DNA of 19,540 nucleotides from assembly GCF_946477055.1 (NCBI RefSeq), contig NZ_CAMKXG010000032.1, positions 1-19,540 of the forward strand, written 5' to 3'. The translations under genes were made by a program, and so were the position numbers. Source of the DNA: Lonsdalea britannica. Its GTDB lineage: Bacteria; Pseudomonadota; Gammaproteobacteria; Enterobacterales; Enterobacteriaceae. Positions 9,517-18,120 of the stretch are shown in pieces (position 1 is the first letter of the stretch; the number at the start of each line of letters is the position of its first letter). A model generated the notes under the pieces. That model was not told where the DNA came from. It saw only the letters and a program-made list of their open reading frames with translations, and ran no database searches.

Positions 9517-9873
9517 GTGATTAATCAAACGCCAAAACGTTCCGATGAACCGCCTTTCTGGGGGCTGTTCGGCGCCGGTGGCATGTGGAGCGCCGTTTTC
9601 GGGCCGGTGATTGTCCTGCTGGTCGGTATTCTGCTGCCAATGGGACTGTTCCCGGATGCACTGTCCTACGACCGCATCGCGGCATTTAGCCATAGCTTTA
9701 TCGGCCGGGTATTCCTGCTGCTGATGATCGTGCTGCCGCTCTGGTGTGGCCTGCACCGCATGCACCACGCCATGCACGACCTTAAAATTCACGTGCCGGC
9801 AGGTAAATGGGTCTTTTACGGACTCGCGGCCATTCTGACGGTGGTCGCCATTATTGGACTCGTCACGCTTTAA
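9517..9873 (+). CDS. frdD: Fumarate reductase membrane anchor subunit D
   Basis: FrdD is the second membrane anchor of fumarate reductase. The product has 118 residues (E. coli: 119), with three membrane helices at about 23-45, 62-85 and 97-117. The frame is open upstream to 9445, but translation most likely starts at GTG 9517: AGGAGG (9505-9510) is well placed and [12 protein letters not shown] matches the known N-terminus. It is the last gene of the operon and is followed at once by a strong terminator. Confidence 0.97.
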   Translation: MINQTPKRSDEPPFWGLFGAGGMWSAVFGPVIVLLVGILLPMGLFPDALSYDRIAAFSHSFIGRVFLLLMIVLPLWCGLHRMHHAMHDLKIHVPAGKWVFYGLAAILTVVAIIGLVTL

Positions 9874-9892
9874 AACCCCGCGCCAAAAAACA

Positions 9893-9918
9893 ACGGCCTG
9901 CCTATGCAGGCCGTTTTT
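9893..9918 (+). terminator. frdABCD intrinsic terminator
   Basis: A perfect 9-bp stem (9893-9901 with 9906-9914) around a CTAT loop runs into five T residues, 20 bp after the frdD stop. In E. coli the equivalent terminator lies just upstream of ampC and acts as its attenuator; no ampC follows here. Confidence 0.92.
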
Positions 9919-9920
9919 CA

Positions 9921-9952
9921 TTGCCAGTCCGCCAAACGCTTCCTACCCTTAA
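9921..9952 (+). promoter_or_regulatory. SigmaS-like promoter for blc
   Basis: A -35-like TTGCCA (9921-9926) is followed after 17 bp by TACCCT. The extended -10, CCTACCCTTAA (9942-9952), matches 9 of 11 positions of the sigmaS-preferred KCTAYRCTTAA. E. coli blc is known to be sigmaS-dependent, which supports the call. Confidence 0.6.
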
Positions 9953-9998
9953 CGTCATCACTCTTCAGCCATGGTCTATCCCTGGAGGATAAAAACCG

Positions 9999-10550
9999 AT
10001 GAAAAGATGGAAAACGCTGGTGGCGGCAATCACGTCACTGCTCTCCTCCGCCTGCAGTACGACACCGCCGGAGAATGTCGATGTCGTTAAAAACTTCGAT
10101 ATACACCGTTATCTCGGCACCTGGTACGAAATTGCGCGTCTCGACCACCGCTTCGAACGCGGGCTGGACCGTGTGACGGCAACCTATCACCCGCGCGACG
10201 ACGGCGGCATTACCGTCACCAATCGCGGCTTTAATGCGCAGCAGCAGCGCTGGAAGGAGAGTATTGGGAAAGGATATCTGATTGGGGATCCGGAGACGGC
10301 ATCGCTGAAAGTCTCTTTCTTCGGGCCATTCTACGGCAGCTATAATGTGATTGCGCTGGACGACGCCTATCGCTATGCCATGATTTGCGGGCCCAACCGC
10401 AACTACCTGTGGATCTTATCTCGCACGCCGACGTTGGACGACACGGTGAAACAACAGCTGCTGACGACGGCCAGACGCTATGGTTTTGACACAGAGCAGC
10501 TTATTTGGGTTAATCAGTCGGATAACGATATTGCGGAGACAACACAGTGA
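9999..10550 (+). CDS. blc: Outer-membrane lipoprotein Blc (lipocalin)
   Basis: Blc is a bacterial lipocalin, anchored in the outer membrane facing the periplasm, that binds fatty acids and lysophospholipids and is thought to act in membrane maintenance in stationary phase. The product has 183 residues (E. coli: 177). A lipoprotein signal peptide ends at C19. The lipobox is unusual, with serine at -3 (SSAC) and leucine at -4. The lipocalin signature GTWYEIARLDHRFERG follows near residue 41, then VSFFGPFYG and the C-terminal YLWILSRTP strand. The ATG at 9999 is preceded by GGAGG (9984-9988). It has its own promoter after the frd terminator, and the usual E. coli neighbours ampC and sugE are absent. 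Confidence 0.95.
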   Translation: MKRWKTLVAAITSLLSSACSTTPPENVDVVKNFDIHRYLGTWYEIARLDHRFERGLDRVTATYHPRDDGGITVTNRGFNAQQQRWKESIGKGYLIGDPETASLKVSFFGPFYGSYNVIALDDAYRYAMICGPNRNYLWILSRTPTLDDTVKQQLLTTARRYGFDTEQLIWVNQSDNDIAETTQ

Positions 10551-10582
10551 CGGGACACGCTTTGCGTGATAAACGGTGTGGG

Positions 10583-10612
10583 TAATACCGCTGCGAGAAA
10601 GCAGCGGTATTA
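10583..10612. terminator. Hairpin between convergent blc and efp
   Basis: A perfect 12-bp inverted repeat (10583-10594 with 10601-10612) surrounds a GAGAAA loop, 11 nt past the efp stop. No T-run follows on either strand, so it may be a Rho-dependent end, a 3'-end stabiliser or a weak terminator. Confidence 0.5.
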
Positions 10613-10622
10613 TGCGGAGGGA

Positions 10623-11189
10623 TTATTTTACGCGGGACACGTATTCGCCAGAGCGAGTATCCACTTTAATCACTTCGCCAATCTGTACGAACAGAGGAAC
10701 CTTAACGACGGCGCCCGTCGTCAGCGTTGCAGGTTTACCACCCGTTCCGGCTGTATCGCCTTTAAGGCCCGGATCGGTATCGGTGATTTCCAGCTCAACG
10801 AAGTTCGGCGGCGTCACGGCGATCGGAGCACCGTCCCACAGCGTCAGTACGCATTCTGCCTGTTCAACCAGCCATTTGGCGTTGTCGCCAACAGCTTTCA
10901 CATCGGCAGCCAGCTGTTCAAACGTTTCATTGTTCATGAAATGCCAGAACTCGCCGTCGTTGTACAGGTAAGTCAGGTTCATATCCATGACGTCCGCTGC
11001 TTCAACGGAATCACCGGATTTGAAGGTTTTTTCCAGCACTTTGCCGGAAATCAACTTACGGATTCTGACACGGTTAAACGCCTGGCCTTTGCCCGGCTTA
11101 ACAAATTCGTTTTCAATGATCGCACACGGCTCACCGTCCTGCATGATTTTAAGACCGGAACGGAATTCATTGGTACTATAAGACGCCAT
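10623..11189 (-). CDS. efp: Translation elongation factor P
   Basis: EF-P binds between the P and E sites of a stalled ribosome and speeds peptide bond formation at consecutive prolines. The 188-residue product has three beta-barrel domains: an N-terminal KOW-like domain and two OB-folds, with a highly conserved C-terminal half ([27 protein letters not shown]). The modification site is intact: K34 in the loop PGKGQAF, the lysine that EpmA beta-lysylates. The ATG at 11187-11189 has AAGAGGA upstream on its own strand. It diverges from epmB with only 35 bp between the two start codons. The surroundings of K34 fit the lysylated subfamily rather than the rhamnosylated (EarP) type, which has arginine there. 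Confidence 0.99.
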   Translation of the reverse strand: MASYSTNEFRSGLKIMQDGEPCAIIENEFVKPGKGQAFNRVRIRKLISGKVLEKTFKSGDSVEAADVMDMNLTYLYNDGEFWHFMNNETFEQLAADVKAVGDNAKWLVEQAECVLTLWDGAPIAVTPPNFVELEITDTDPGLKGDTAGTGGKPATLTTGAVVKVPLFVQIGEVIKVDTRSGEYVSRVK

Positions 11190-11224
11190 GTTGGTCCTCT
11201 TATTACTGGTAACTTAGCCAAAAA

Positions 11225-12271
11225 ATGGCACACATTATAACCCGAAATACGCTGTCTGGAGAAGATTGGTTACAGCAACTCGCCGACGTTATTACCGATC
11301 CAGACGAATTACTCCAGTTTCTCGCGCTAAAAGAGCACCCTCAGCTGACAAAAGGGCGTGATGCCCGTAGGCTTTTCCCCCTGCGCGTACCGCGATCTTT
11401 CGCCGCGCGGATGCAGCTGGGCGATCCTCTCGATCCGCTGCTGTTGCAGGTGATCACCGCACCGCAGGAATTTATTGAGACGCCCGGATTCAGCCACGAT
11501 CCGCTGGAAGAGCAAGACAGCGTCGTTCCCGGCCTGCTGCACAAATACCGTAATCGAGCGCTGCTGCTGGTCAAAGGCGGATGCGCCGTCAACTGCCGTT
11601 ACTGCTTCCGTCGCCACTTCCCGTATCAGGATAATCAGGGGAATAAATCCAACTGGCGGCAGGCGATGGACTATATTCGTCAGCATCCTGAACTGGATGA
11701 GATCATTTTTTCCGGCGGCGATCCGCTGATGGCGAAAGATCACGAGCTGGATTGGCTGATCGCCGAATTGGAAAGCATTCCCCATCTTCAACGCCTGCGC
11801 ATCCATAGCCGACTACCGGTAGTGATCCCGGCAAGGATCACGGACGCGCTATGCCAACGCTTGAAGCAATCCAGACTGCGAGTGGTGCTCGTCACGCATA
11901 TTAATCACGCGAATGAAATCGACACTGACGTAGCACAAAGTATGGCGAGATTACGCTTCGCGGGGGTGACGCTGTTGAATCAGAGCGTACTGCTACGCGG
12001 TATTAACAATGATGCCACAACGCTCGCCGCGCTTAGCAACGCGCTGTTCGATGCGGGGATCCTGCCGTATTACCTGCATGTCCTGGACAAAGTACAAGGC
12101 GCTGCGCATTTTCTGGTGCCGGATAATGAGGCAAGAGACATCATCAGAACGTTGATGACGCTGGTGTCAGGCTATCTAGTGCCCCGGCTGGCGCGGGAAA
12201 TCGGTGGAGAAGCCAGCAAGACGCCGCTGGATCTCGGCATGCGGCAAAGTCAGGACGACGTCGCCGGATAA
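11225..12271 (+). CDS. epmB: EF-P (R)-beta-lysine 2,3-aminomutase
   Basis: EpmB (YjeK) is a radical SAM, PLP-dependent enzyme that converts (S)-alpha-lysine to (R)-beta-lysine for EpmA to load onto EF-P. The product has 348 residues (E. coli: 342; the extra residues are at the C-terminus). The CxxxCxxC cluster-binding motif is at C120, C124 and C127, in GGCAVNCRYCFRRHF. The SGGDPL segment and the C-terminal PLP lysine K332, in SKTPLDL, are present. The start is ATG at 11225, which aligns with the family N-terminus MAHI; no clear Shine-Dalgarno precedes it. Its promoter must lie in or beyond the efp coding start because the shared gap is only 35 bp. Confidence 0.98.
   Translation: MAHIITRNTLSGEDWLQQLADVITDPDELLQFLALKEHPQLTKGRDARRLFPLRVPRSFAARMQLGDPLDPLLLQVITAPQEFIETPGFSHDPLEEQDSVVPGLLHKYRNRALLLVKGGCAVNCRYCFRRHFPYQDNQGNKSNWRQAMDYIRQHPELDEIIFSGGDPLMAKDHELDWLIAELESIPHLQRLRIHSRLPVVIPARITDALCQRLKQSRLRVVLVTHINHANEIDTDVAQSMARLRFAGVTLLNQSVLLRGINNDATTLAALSNALFDAGILPYYLHVLDKVQGAAHFLVPDNEARDIIRTLMTLVSGYLVPRLAREIGGEASKTPLDLGMRQSQDDVAG
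11234..11239 (-). promoter_or_regulatory. Candidate -10 of the efp promoter, inside epmB
   Basis: A perfect TATAAT on the minus strand lies 44 bp before the efp start, within epmB codons 4-5. A weak -35 (TCTCCA, 3 of 6) is at 17 bp. Transcription would start near 11227, over the epmB start codon. Confidence 0.5.
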
Positions 12272-12292
12272 AACAGTCGCTGGATAAAATAA

Positions 12293-12323
12293 AGGCCGAC
12301 GAAAACACGCGTCGGCCTCTTTT
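12293..12323. terminator. Terminator between epmB and the YjeI-like gene
   Basis: A 9-bp stem AGGCCGACG/CGTCGGCCT (12293-12301 with 12310-12318) with an 8-nt loop is followed by CTTTT and preceded by an A-rich tract, so it can serve both convergent genes. Confidence 0.85.
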
Positions 12324-12338
12324 GTCACATCGCGGGCG

Positions 12339-12683
12339 TTAACGACATTTATACACGTCACCCTGCATCTTGCTATCCAACGGAGCGAAACTGGACAGGA
12401 ACGTCTCACTCGGCGATGTCACGCCAAAGATCACATTTCCCCCCATCTCAGCCGCCTTATTACGGAGATCGTTAGCCGCGCCCCTCATCGAACTGCCTGA
12501 GTCGCTGCTCCCAGACAACCAGTTGGATTGGGTGCCGGTCACCGCGCCAAGCCGCTGACATTCCGCGCCAGGCAAGCTATCCGTAAAACGCACTGCTTGC
12601 CCTGCAGGGCTGAGCGAATGAGTCGAGTTACATCCGGCCACCAGCAAAACGCCTGCTGCAGCCATAAGAATACGAATCCGCAT
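12339..12683 (-). CDS. yjeI: YjeI-like DUF4156 lipoprotein
   Basis: A small lipoprotein of unknown function. The 114-residue product has a signal peptide ending in the lipobox VAGC, with the lipidated cysteine at residue 18 (N at +2). The mature part contains the DUF4156 features GAECQRLG, TQSNWLSG, SMRGAANDLRNKAAEMGGNVI and a C-terminal VYKC; the two cysteines of the mature domain may form a disulfide in the periplasm. It resembles E. coli YjeI (117 residues), which also lies next to epmB. The ATG at 12681-12683 has GGAGGG upstream. Assignment to the family is firm; the function is not known. Confidence 0.9.
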   Translation of the reverse strand: MRIRILMAAAGVLLVAGCNSTHSLSPAGQAVRFTDSLPGAECQRLGAVTGTQSNWLSGSSDSGSSMRGAANDLRNKAAEMGGNVIFGVTSPSETFLSSFAPLDSKMQGDVYKCR

Positions 12684-12828
12684 GTTCCCTCCGAGATAAT
12701 TAAGATCGCGGTCTGACGGTCATTGTTTCGGTAGCAAATACCACGATGTCACGATAACCGGTATGTCGGCTTTCACCCCATTATCAAAGGGACGCCAGAA
12801 AGACCGGCTACACCTGTCTGTCTTTTTC

Positions 12829-12863
12829 TGCTCGCGCCGCCCATACCACAGACCGCGCGAGCA
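12829..12863. other. Hairpin downstream of pgi
   Basis: TGCTCGCGC (12829-12837) and GCGCGAGCA (12855-12863) are 9-bp complements around a 17-nt loop, 22 nt after the pgi stop. On the pgi strand an A-run, not a T-run, follows, so it is not a standard intrinsic terminator. The rest of the gap to the YjeI-like gene (12684-12828) shows nothing clear beyond that gene's ribosome binding site. Confidence 0.45.
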
Positions 12864-12884
12864 GCATGGCTTACATCGGGCTGA

Positions 12885-14552
<1,668 letters not shown>

Positions 14553-14580
14553 CTAAGAATGAATGGTCAGTAATCAAGAG

Positions 14581-14586
14581 ATTGTA
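14581..14586 (-). promoter_or_regulatory. Candidate -10 of the pgi promoter
   Basis: TACAAT on the minus strand lies 44 bp before the pgi start. The hexamer 17 bp upstream, ATCTCA, is a weak -35 (3 of 6). The predicted leader is about 37 nt. Confidence 0.45.
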
Positions 14587-14651
14587 TCCCTTAACGCTCC
14601 GCTTGAGATCCCTTTTCTTGCGAAATGCCCCGCAGGGAAGCCCGCGAGTCA

Positions 14652-14680
14652 TTGACAGCCGCCGCGTAACCCGTTATTTG
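14652..14680 (+). promoter_or_regulatory. Candidate lysC promoter
   Basis: A perfect -35 TTGACA (14652-14657) and a weak -10 TATTTG (14675-14680, 3 of 6) are 17 bp apart. The start would fall near 14687, where the leader begins with CCTAC, much as the E. coli lysC leader does. Confidence 0.6.
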
Positions 14681-14686
14681 TAATGG

Positions 14687-15023
14687 CCTACTTACGAGCC
14701 CATGAGGTTCGCAAGCCAGAAGAGGTGCGTCGCCCAGGTAAGGTATTGGAGGAGCCGTTTTCCGAAGAAGATACCCGAGGGGGAGCGTCGCCGAGGTGAG
14801 ATCAACGCCGGCATTGATTTCATCGACCACAGGGGCTGAATCCCCTGGGTTGTCACCGGCTCATCCTGCACGACAGGATGTTCAGCAAGGTGGAGCGCTT
14901 CTGGGTGTATCGTAGCTTTTTTCTACGTCTGCTCCCTGCTTATCGCTCTTCCCTTGTGCACAGGCTTAACGATGGACGGCTCCACGCCTTAGCGATGCCG
15001 TCTCCTGACACGAGGTTTCATAC
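14687..15023 (+). promoter_or_regulatory. Lysine riboswitch (L-box) and expression platform of lysC
   Basis: The leader is a class I lysine riboswitch that turns down lysC when lysine is plentiful. The aptamer spans about 14714-14906. P1 pairs CCAGAAG (14716-14722) with CTTCTGG (14898-14904). The conserved blocks AGAGG, TTGGAGGAGCC, GAGGGGGAGCG, CGCCGAGGTGA, AGGGGCTGAATCCCCTGGGTTGTCACC and GGTGGAGC appear in the E. coli order. In the expression platform CCTTGTG (14952-14958) can pair with CACGAGG (15009-15015), which covers the lysC Shine-Dalgarno, so control of translation is likely. No intrinsic terminator is seen in the leader. The rest of the 486-bp pgi-lysC gap holds the two promoters. 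Confidence 0.95.
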
Positions 15024-16388
15024 ATGTCCGCTCAACAACAAAACGCGTTGATTATTGCCAAATTCGGCGGCACCAGCGTCGCCAATTTCGATGCGATGAA
15101 CCACAGCGCCGATGTGGTGCTTTCCAATCCGCAGGTGCGCATCGTCGTACTGTCGGCTTCCGCTGGCGTCACCAATTTACTGGTCGCGCTGGCAGAAGGC
15201 GTACCGCTAGAAGAACGCGAATTACACCTGAATAAAATCCGCCAGATCCAATATGCCATTGTCGACCAACTGACTCATCCGGACGTCATCCGTGAAGAGA
15301 TCAACCGGATGCTCGACAACATCGCCCGGCTCTCAGAAGCGGCGGCGTTAGCCACTTCTACCGCACTGACCGACGAGCTGGTTAGCCACGGCGAGCTGAT
15401 GTCCACGCTGCTGTTCGTTGAGATTCTACGGGAACGCAGCGTCGTGGCGGAGTGGTTCGACGTGCGCAAGATTATGCGCACCAACGATCGTTTTGGCCGT
15501 GCCGAGCCTGACTGCGAAGCGCTGGGAGTGTTGACCCGTGAGCAGTTGTTGCCTCGTCTGGCTGATAGCCTCGTCATTACGCAAGGCTTCATCGGCAGCG
15601 AGTCTAAAGGACGGACAACCACACTGGGACGCGGCGGCAGCGACTATACGGCCGCACTGCTGGGCGAAGCCCTGAACGTCAGCCGAATTGATATCTGGAC
15701 CGACGTTCCCGGCATTTACACCACCGACCCGCGCGTGGTGCCCGCCGCTAAACGCATCGATCAGATCACGTTTGAGGAAGCCGCGGAAATGGCGACCTTC
15801 GGCGCCAAAGTCCTGCATCCCGCGACGCTTTTACCCGCCGTACGCAGCGACATCCCGGTCTTCGTCGGCTCCAGCAAAGACCCCGCCGCAGGGGGAACGC
15901 TGGTCTGCAATAAAACGGAGCATCCCCCGCTGTTTCGCGCACTGGCGCTACGCCGCAAGCAAACCCTGCTGACGCTGCACAGCCTGAACATGCTGCATGC
16001 GCGTGGTTTTTTGGCGGAGGTTTTCAGCATATTGGCGCGTCACAATATTTCCGTGGACCTGATTACCACGTCCGAAGTGAACGTAGCGCTTACGCTCGAC
16101 ACGACAGGATCGACGTCTACCGGCGACGGCTTGCTATCCAGCGCGATGCTGACGGAGCTGTCTTCGTTGTGTCGGGTTGAAGTGGAAGAGAATATGTCGC
16201 TGGTCGCACTGATCGGCAATAAACTCTCTCAGGCTTGTGGCGTGGGCAAAGAGGTCTTCGGCGTACTGGAACCCTTTAATATTCGCCTGATCTGTTATGG
16301 CGCCAGTAGTCATAATCTGTGTTTCCTGGTGCCGTCCAGCGCGGCCGAACAGGTCGTACAAACTCTGCACCACAATCTATTCGAATAA
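15024..16388 (+). CDS. lysC: Lysine-sensitive aspartokinase III
   Basis: LysC phosphorylates aspartate, the first step to diaminopimelate, lysine, threonine and methionine, in the cytosol. The product has 454 residues; E. coli LysC has 449, and the difference is a slightly longer N-terminus before KFGGTS (K13 here). The kinase domain (about 1-300) shows TNDRFGRAEPD, GRTTTLGRGGSDYTA and WTDVPGIYTTDPR. Two ACT domains follow (about 310-454) that bind lysine, with the LLTLHSLNMLHARGFLAEVF and HNISVDLITTSEV strands. The ATG at 15024 lies 8 nt after GAGG, the sequence that the riboswitch platform can hide. It is monofunctional, with no homoserine dehydrogenase domain, and is followed by its own terminator. 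Confidence 0.99.
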   Translation: MSAQQQNALIIAKFGGTSVANFDAMNHSADVVLSNPQVRIVVLSASAGVTNLLVALAEGVPLEERELHLNKIRQIQYAIVDQLTHPDVIREEINRMLDNIARLSEAAALATSTALTDELVSHGELMSTLLFVEILRERSVVAEWFDVRKIMRTNDRFGRAEPDCEALGVLTREQLLPRLADSLVITQGFIGSESKGRTTTLGRGGSDYTAALLGEALNVSRIDIWTDVPGIYTTDPRVVPAAKRIDQITFEEAAEMATFGAKVLHPATLLPAVRSDIPVFVGSSKDPAAGGTLVCNKTEHPPLFRALALRRKQTLLTLHSLNMLHARGFLAEVFSILARHNISVDLITTSEVNVALTLDTTGSTSTGDGLLSSAMLTELSSLCRVEVEENMSLVALIGNKLSQACGVGKEVFGVLEPFNIRLICYGASSHNLCFLVPSSAAEQVVQTLHHNLFE

Positions 16389-16404
16389 TCCCTTCCTCGA
16401 ACAT

Positions 16405-16445
16405 GATGGCCGGTTATTCCATTCCGGCCATCGTCTATTTTTCTT
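16405..16445 (+). terminator. lysC terminator
   Basis: A perfect 9-bp stem (16405-16413 with 16424-16432) with a 10-nt loop is followed by a T-rich tract (TCTATTTTTC), 16 nt after the lysC stop. Confidence 0.8.
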
Positions 16446-16559
16446 CATTGTCGTTTCGTCAATGAAGCCTCTAAAATAAATACTTTTAAAACGCCTTACG
16501 TCAATAAGACGCATATTTTCACTTTCTCAGTTATTCATTAGCGTTATTCTTAGTTCACT

Positions 16560-16577
16560 CCCTAACCAATATTAGGG
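16560..16577. promoter_or_regulatory. Inverted repeat upstream of the transporter gene
   Basis: CCCTAA-CCAATA-TTAGGG is a 6-bp inverted repeat 43 bp before the transporter start, in an AT-rich region without a clear -10/-35 pair. It could be an operator or a small hairpin in the leader; the evidence is slight. Confidence 0.25.
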
Positions 16578-16619
16578 CGACACACACGCAATATCTTCAG
16601 ACCTTTGTAAGGAAAACGG

Positions 16620-18074
16620 ATGAAGACCAAAACGTCTTATGGCCTGAATTGGCTTCCTTTAGTAGTCATCGTCATTATTGCAACTTTCTTCTGGCAACTC
16701 ACTCCACCCACCGGCCTGACTCCTGCAGCCTGGCATTCAGCCGTTATTTTCGTCGCAACGATTGTCTGTATCGTGGCAAACGTATTGCCGATTGGGGCGA
16801 TTGGCATCATCAGCATTACGCTGTTCGCCCTGACCTATGCGGCAGGCGACAAGACGCCTAGCGCATCCATCCAGACGGCGCTGAGCGATCTCAACAGTTC
16901 GTTGATTTGGCTGATCGTCGTTGCCTTCATGATTGCCCGGGGATTTATTAAAACCGGATTAGGGCGGCGTATTGCACTCCAGATGATCCGTCTACTCGGC
17001 AAACGCACGCTGGGCCTGGCGTATGGGCTGGCTTTTGCCGACCTGGTGCTGTCCCCAGCCATGCCGAGCAACACGGCGCGCTGCGGCGGCGTTATCTATC
17101 CCATCGCCGACTCGCTGGCACGCAGCTTCGACTCCAAACCGGATGATGCTTCACGCAATAAGATCGGTACGTTCCTGGTCACCTGTATCGGTAACGTCAA
17201 CGACATCACCGCCGCAATGTTTATGACGGCTTACACCGGTAACCTGTTAGCGATAAAACTGGCGGCGAATGCCGGTGTCACTATCACGTGGGGCAGCTGG
17301 TTTGTCGCCGCGGTAGTACCCTGCCTCATCTCTCTGCTGGTGATTCCGCTGTGCGTATACTGGCTGGTGAAACCAGAAATTCGTCATACGCCCGATGCCC
17401 CCAAGCTTGCCGTCGCTGAATTGAAAAAAATGGGAAGCATGAGCCGTGGGGAGTGGCTGATGGCTGCCACCGTGTTGATTCTGCTGGTTCTGTGGATTTT
17501 CGGCGACAAACTGGGCGTGGATGCGACAACCGCCTCCTTTGTCGGGCTTTCTTTCTTGCTGCTGACTGGCGTATTGAGCTGGGATGATATCAAAAGCGAG
17601 AAAGGTGCCTGGGATACGTTGATTTGGTTTGCGGCGCTGTTAATGATGGCGAACCAGCTCAAGAATCTGGGCTTCACGACCTGGTTTGGCGATCTCATCG
17701 GTAACAGCATTGGTCATATGATGCAGGGAACCAGCTGGGTATTAGTCCTGCTGCTGCTCAATGCCGCTTACTTCTACACCCACTACTTCTTCGCCAGCGG
17801 TAATGCGCAAATCGCAGCCCTTTATGCCGTATTCCTGGGCGTGGGAATTAACCTGAATATCCCCGCAGTACCGATGGCGCTGATGCTGGCATTTACCAGC
17901 AGTCTGTATTGTTCTCTTACCCAGTACACTCATGCGCGCGGTCCTATCCTGTTCGGCGCAGGATATGTGCCCACCGGTGTCTGGTGGCGAACAGGGTTCA
18001 TTATCAGTCTGATTAACCAAGCGATCTTTATGTCTGCCGGCTTGTTATGGTGGAAGGTCATCGGGTTGTATTGA
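16620..18074 (+). CDS. DASS-family anion (di-/tricarboxylate) transporter
   Basis: This inner-membrane transporter belongs to the divalent anion:sodium symporter family (CitT/TtdT/SLC13 type). The product has 484 residues, the usual family length, with about 11-12 hydrophobic segments. The two SNT-type motifs that line the cation and carboxylate site are seen as PSNTARCGG (S150-T152) and SLTQYTHARGP (S432-T434). SLIWLIVVAFMIARGFIKTGLGRRIAL is the family's first-repeat signature. The ATG at 16620 has AAGG at 16609-16612. Terminators on both sides make it a single-gene unit. Substrate (citrate, succinate, tartrate, sulfate or other) and mode (symport or exchange) cannot be read from the sequence. 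The gene is not part of the E. coli lysC or metA neighbourhood. Confidence 0.9.
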   Translation: MKTKTSYGLNWLPLVVIVIIATFFWQLTPPTGLTPAAWHSAVIFVATIVCIVANVLPIGAIGIISITLFALTYAAGDKTPSASIQTALSDLNSSLIWLIVVAFMIARGFIKTGLGRRIALQMIRLLGKRTLGLAYGLAFADLVLSPAMPSNTARCGGVIYPIADSLARSFDSKPDDASRNKIGTFLVTCIGNVNDITAAMFMTAYTGNLLAIKLAANAGVTITWGSWFVAAVVPCLISLLVIPLCVYWLVKPEIRHTPDAPKLAVAELKKMGSMSRGEWLMAATVLILLVLWIFGDKLGVDATTASFVGLSFLLLTGVLSWDDIKSEKGAWDTLIWFAALLMMANQLKNLGFTTWFGDLIGNSIGHMMQGTSWVLVLLLLNAAYFYTHYFFASGNAQIAALYAVFLGVGINLNIPAVPMALMLAFTSSLYCSLTQYTHARGPILFGAGYVPTGVWWRTGFIISLINQAIFMSAGLLWWKVIGLY

Positions 18075-18095
18075 TGACAGACGATGTTTGATTTT

Positions 18096-18120
18096 ACAGG
18101 GGCCTAGTGCCCCTGTTTTT
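18096..18120 (+). terminator. Terminator of the transporter gene
   Basis: ACAGGGGC (18096-18103) pairs with GCCCCTGT (18109-18116) around CTAGT and runs into five T residues, 21 nt after the stop codon. Confidence 0.92.

Noticed and set aside
10566..11240. 224-residue plus-strand frame across efp
   Set aside because: It is the mirror frame of conserved efp and would overlap the real epmB start.
14911..14927. Hairpin with T-rich loop in the lysC leader as an intrinsic terminator
   Set aside because: The T residues are in the loop, not after the stem, and the stem is only 5 bp.
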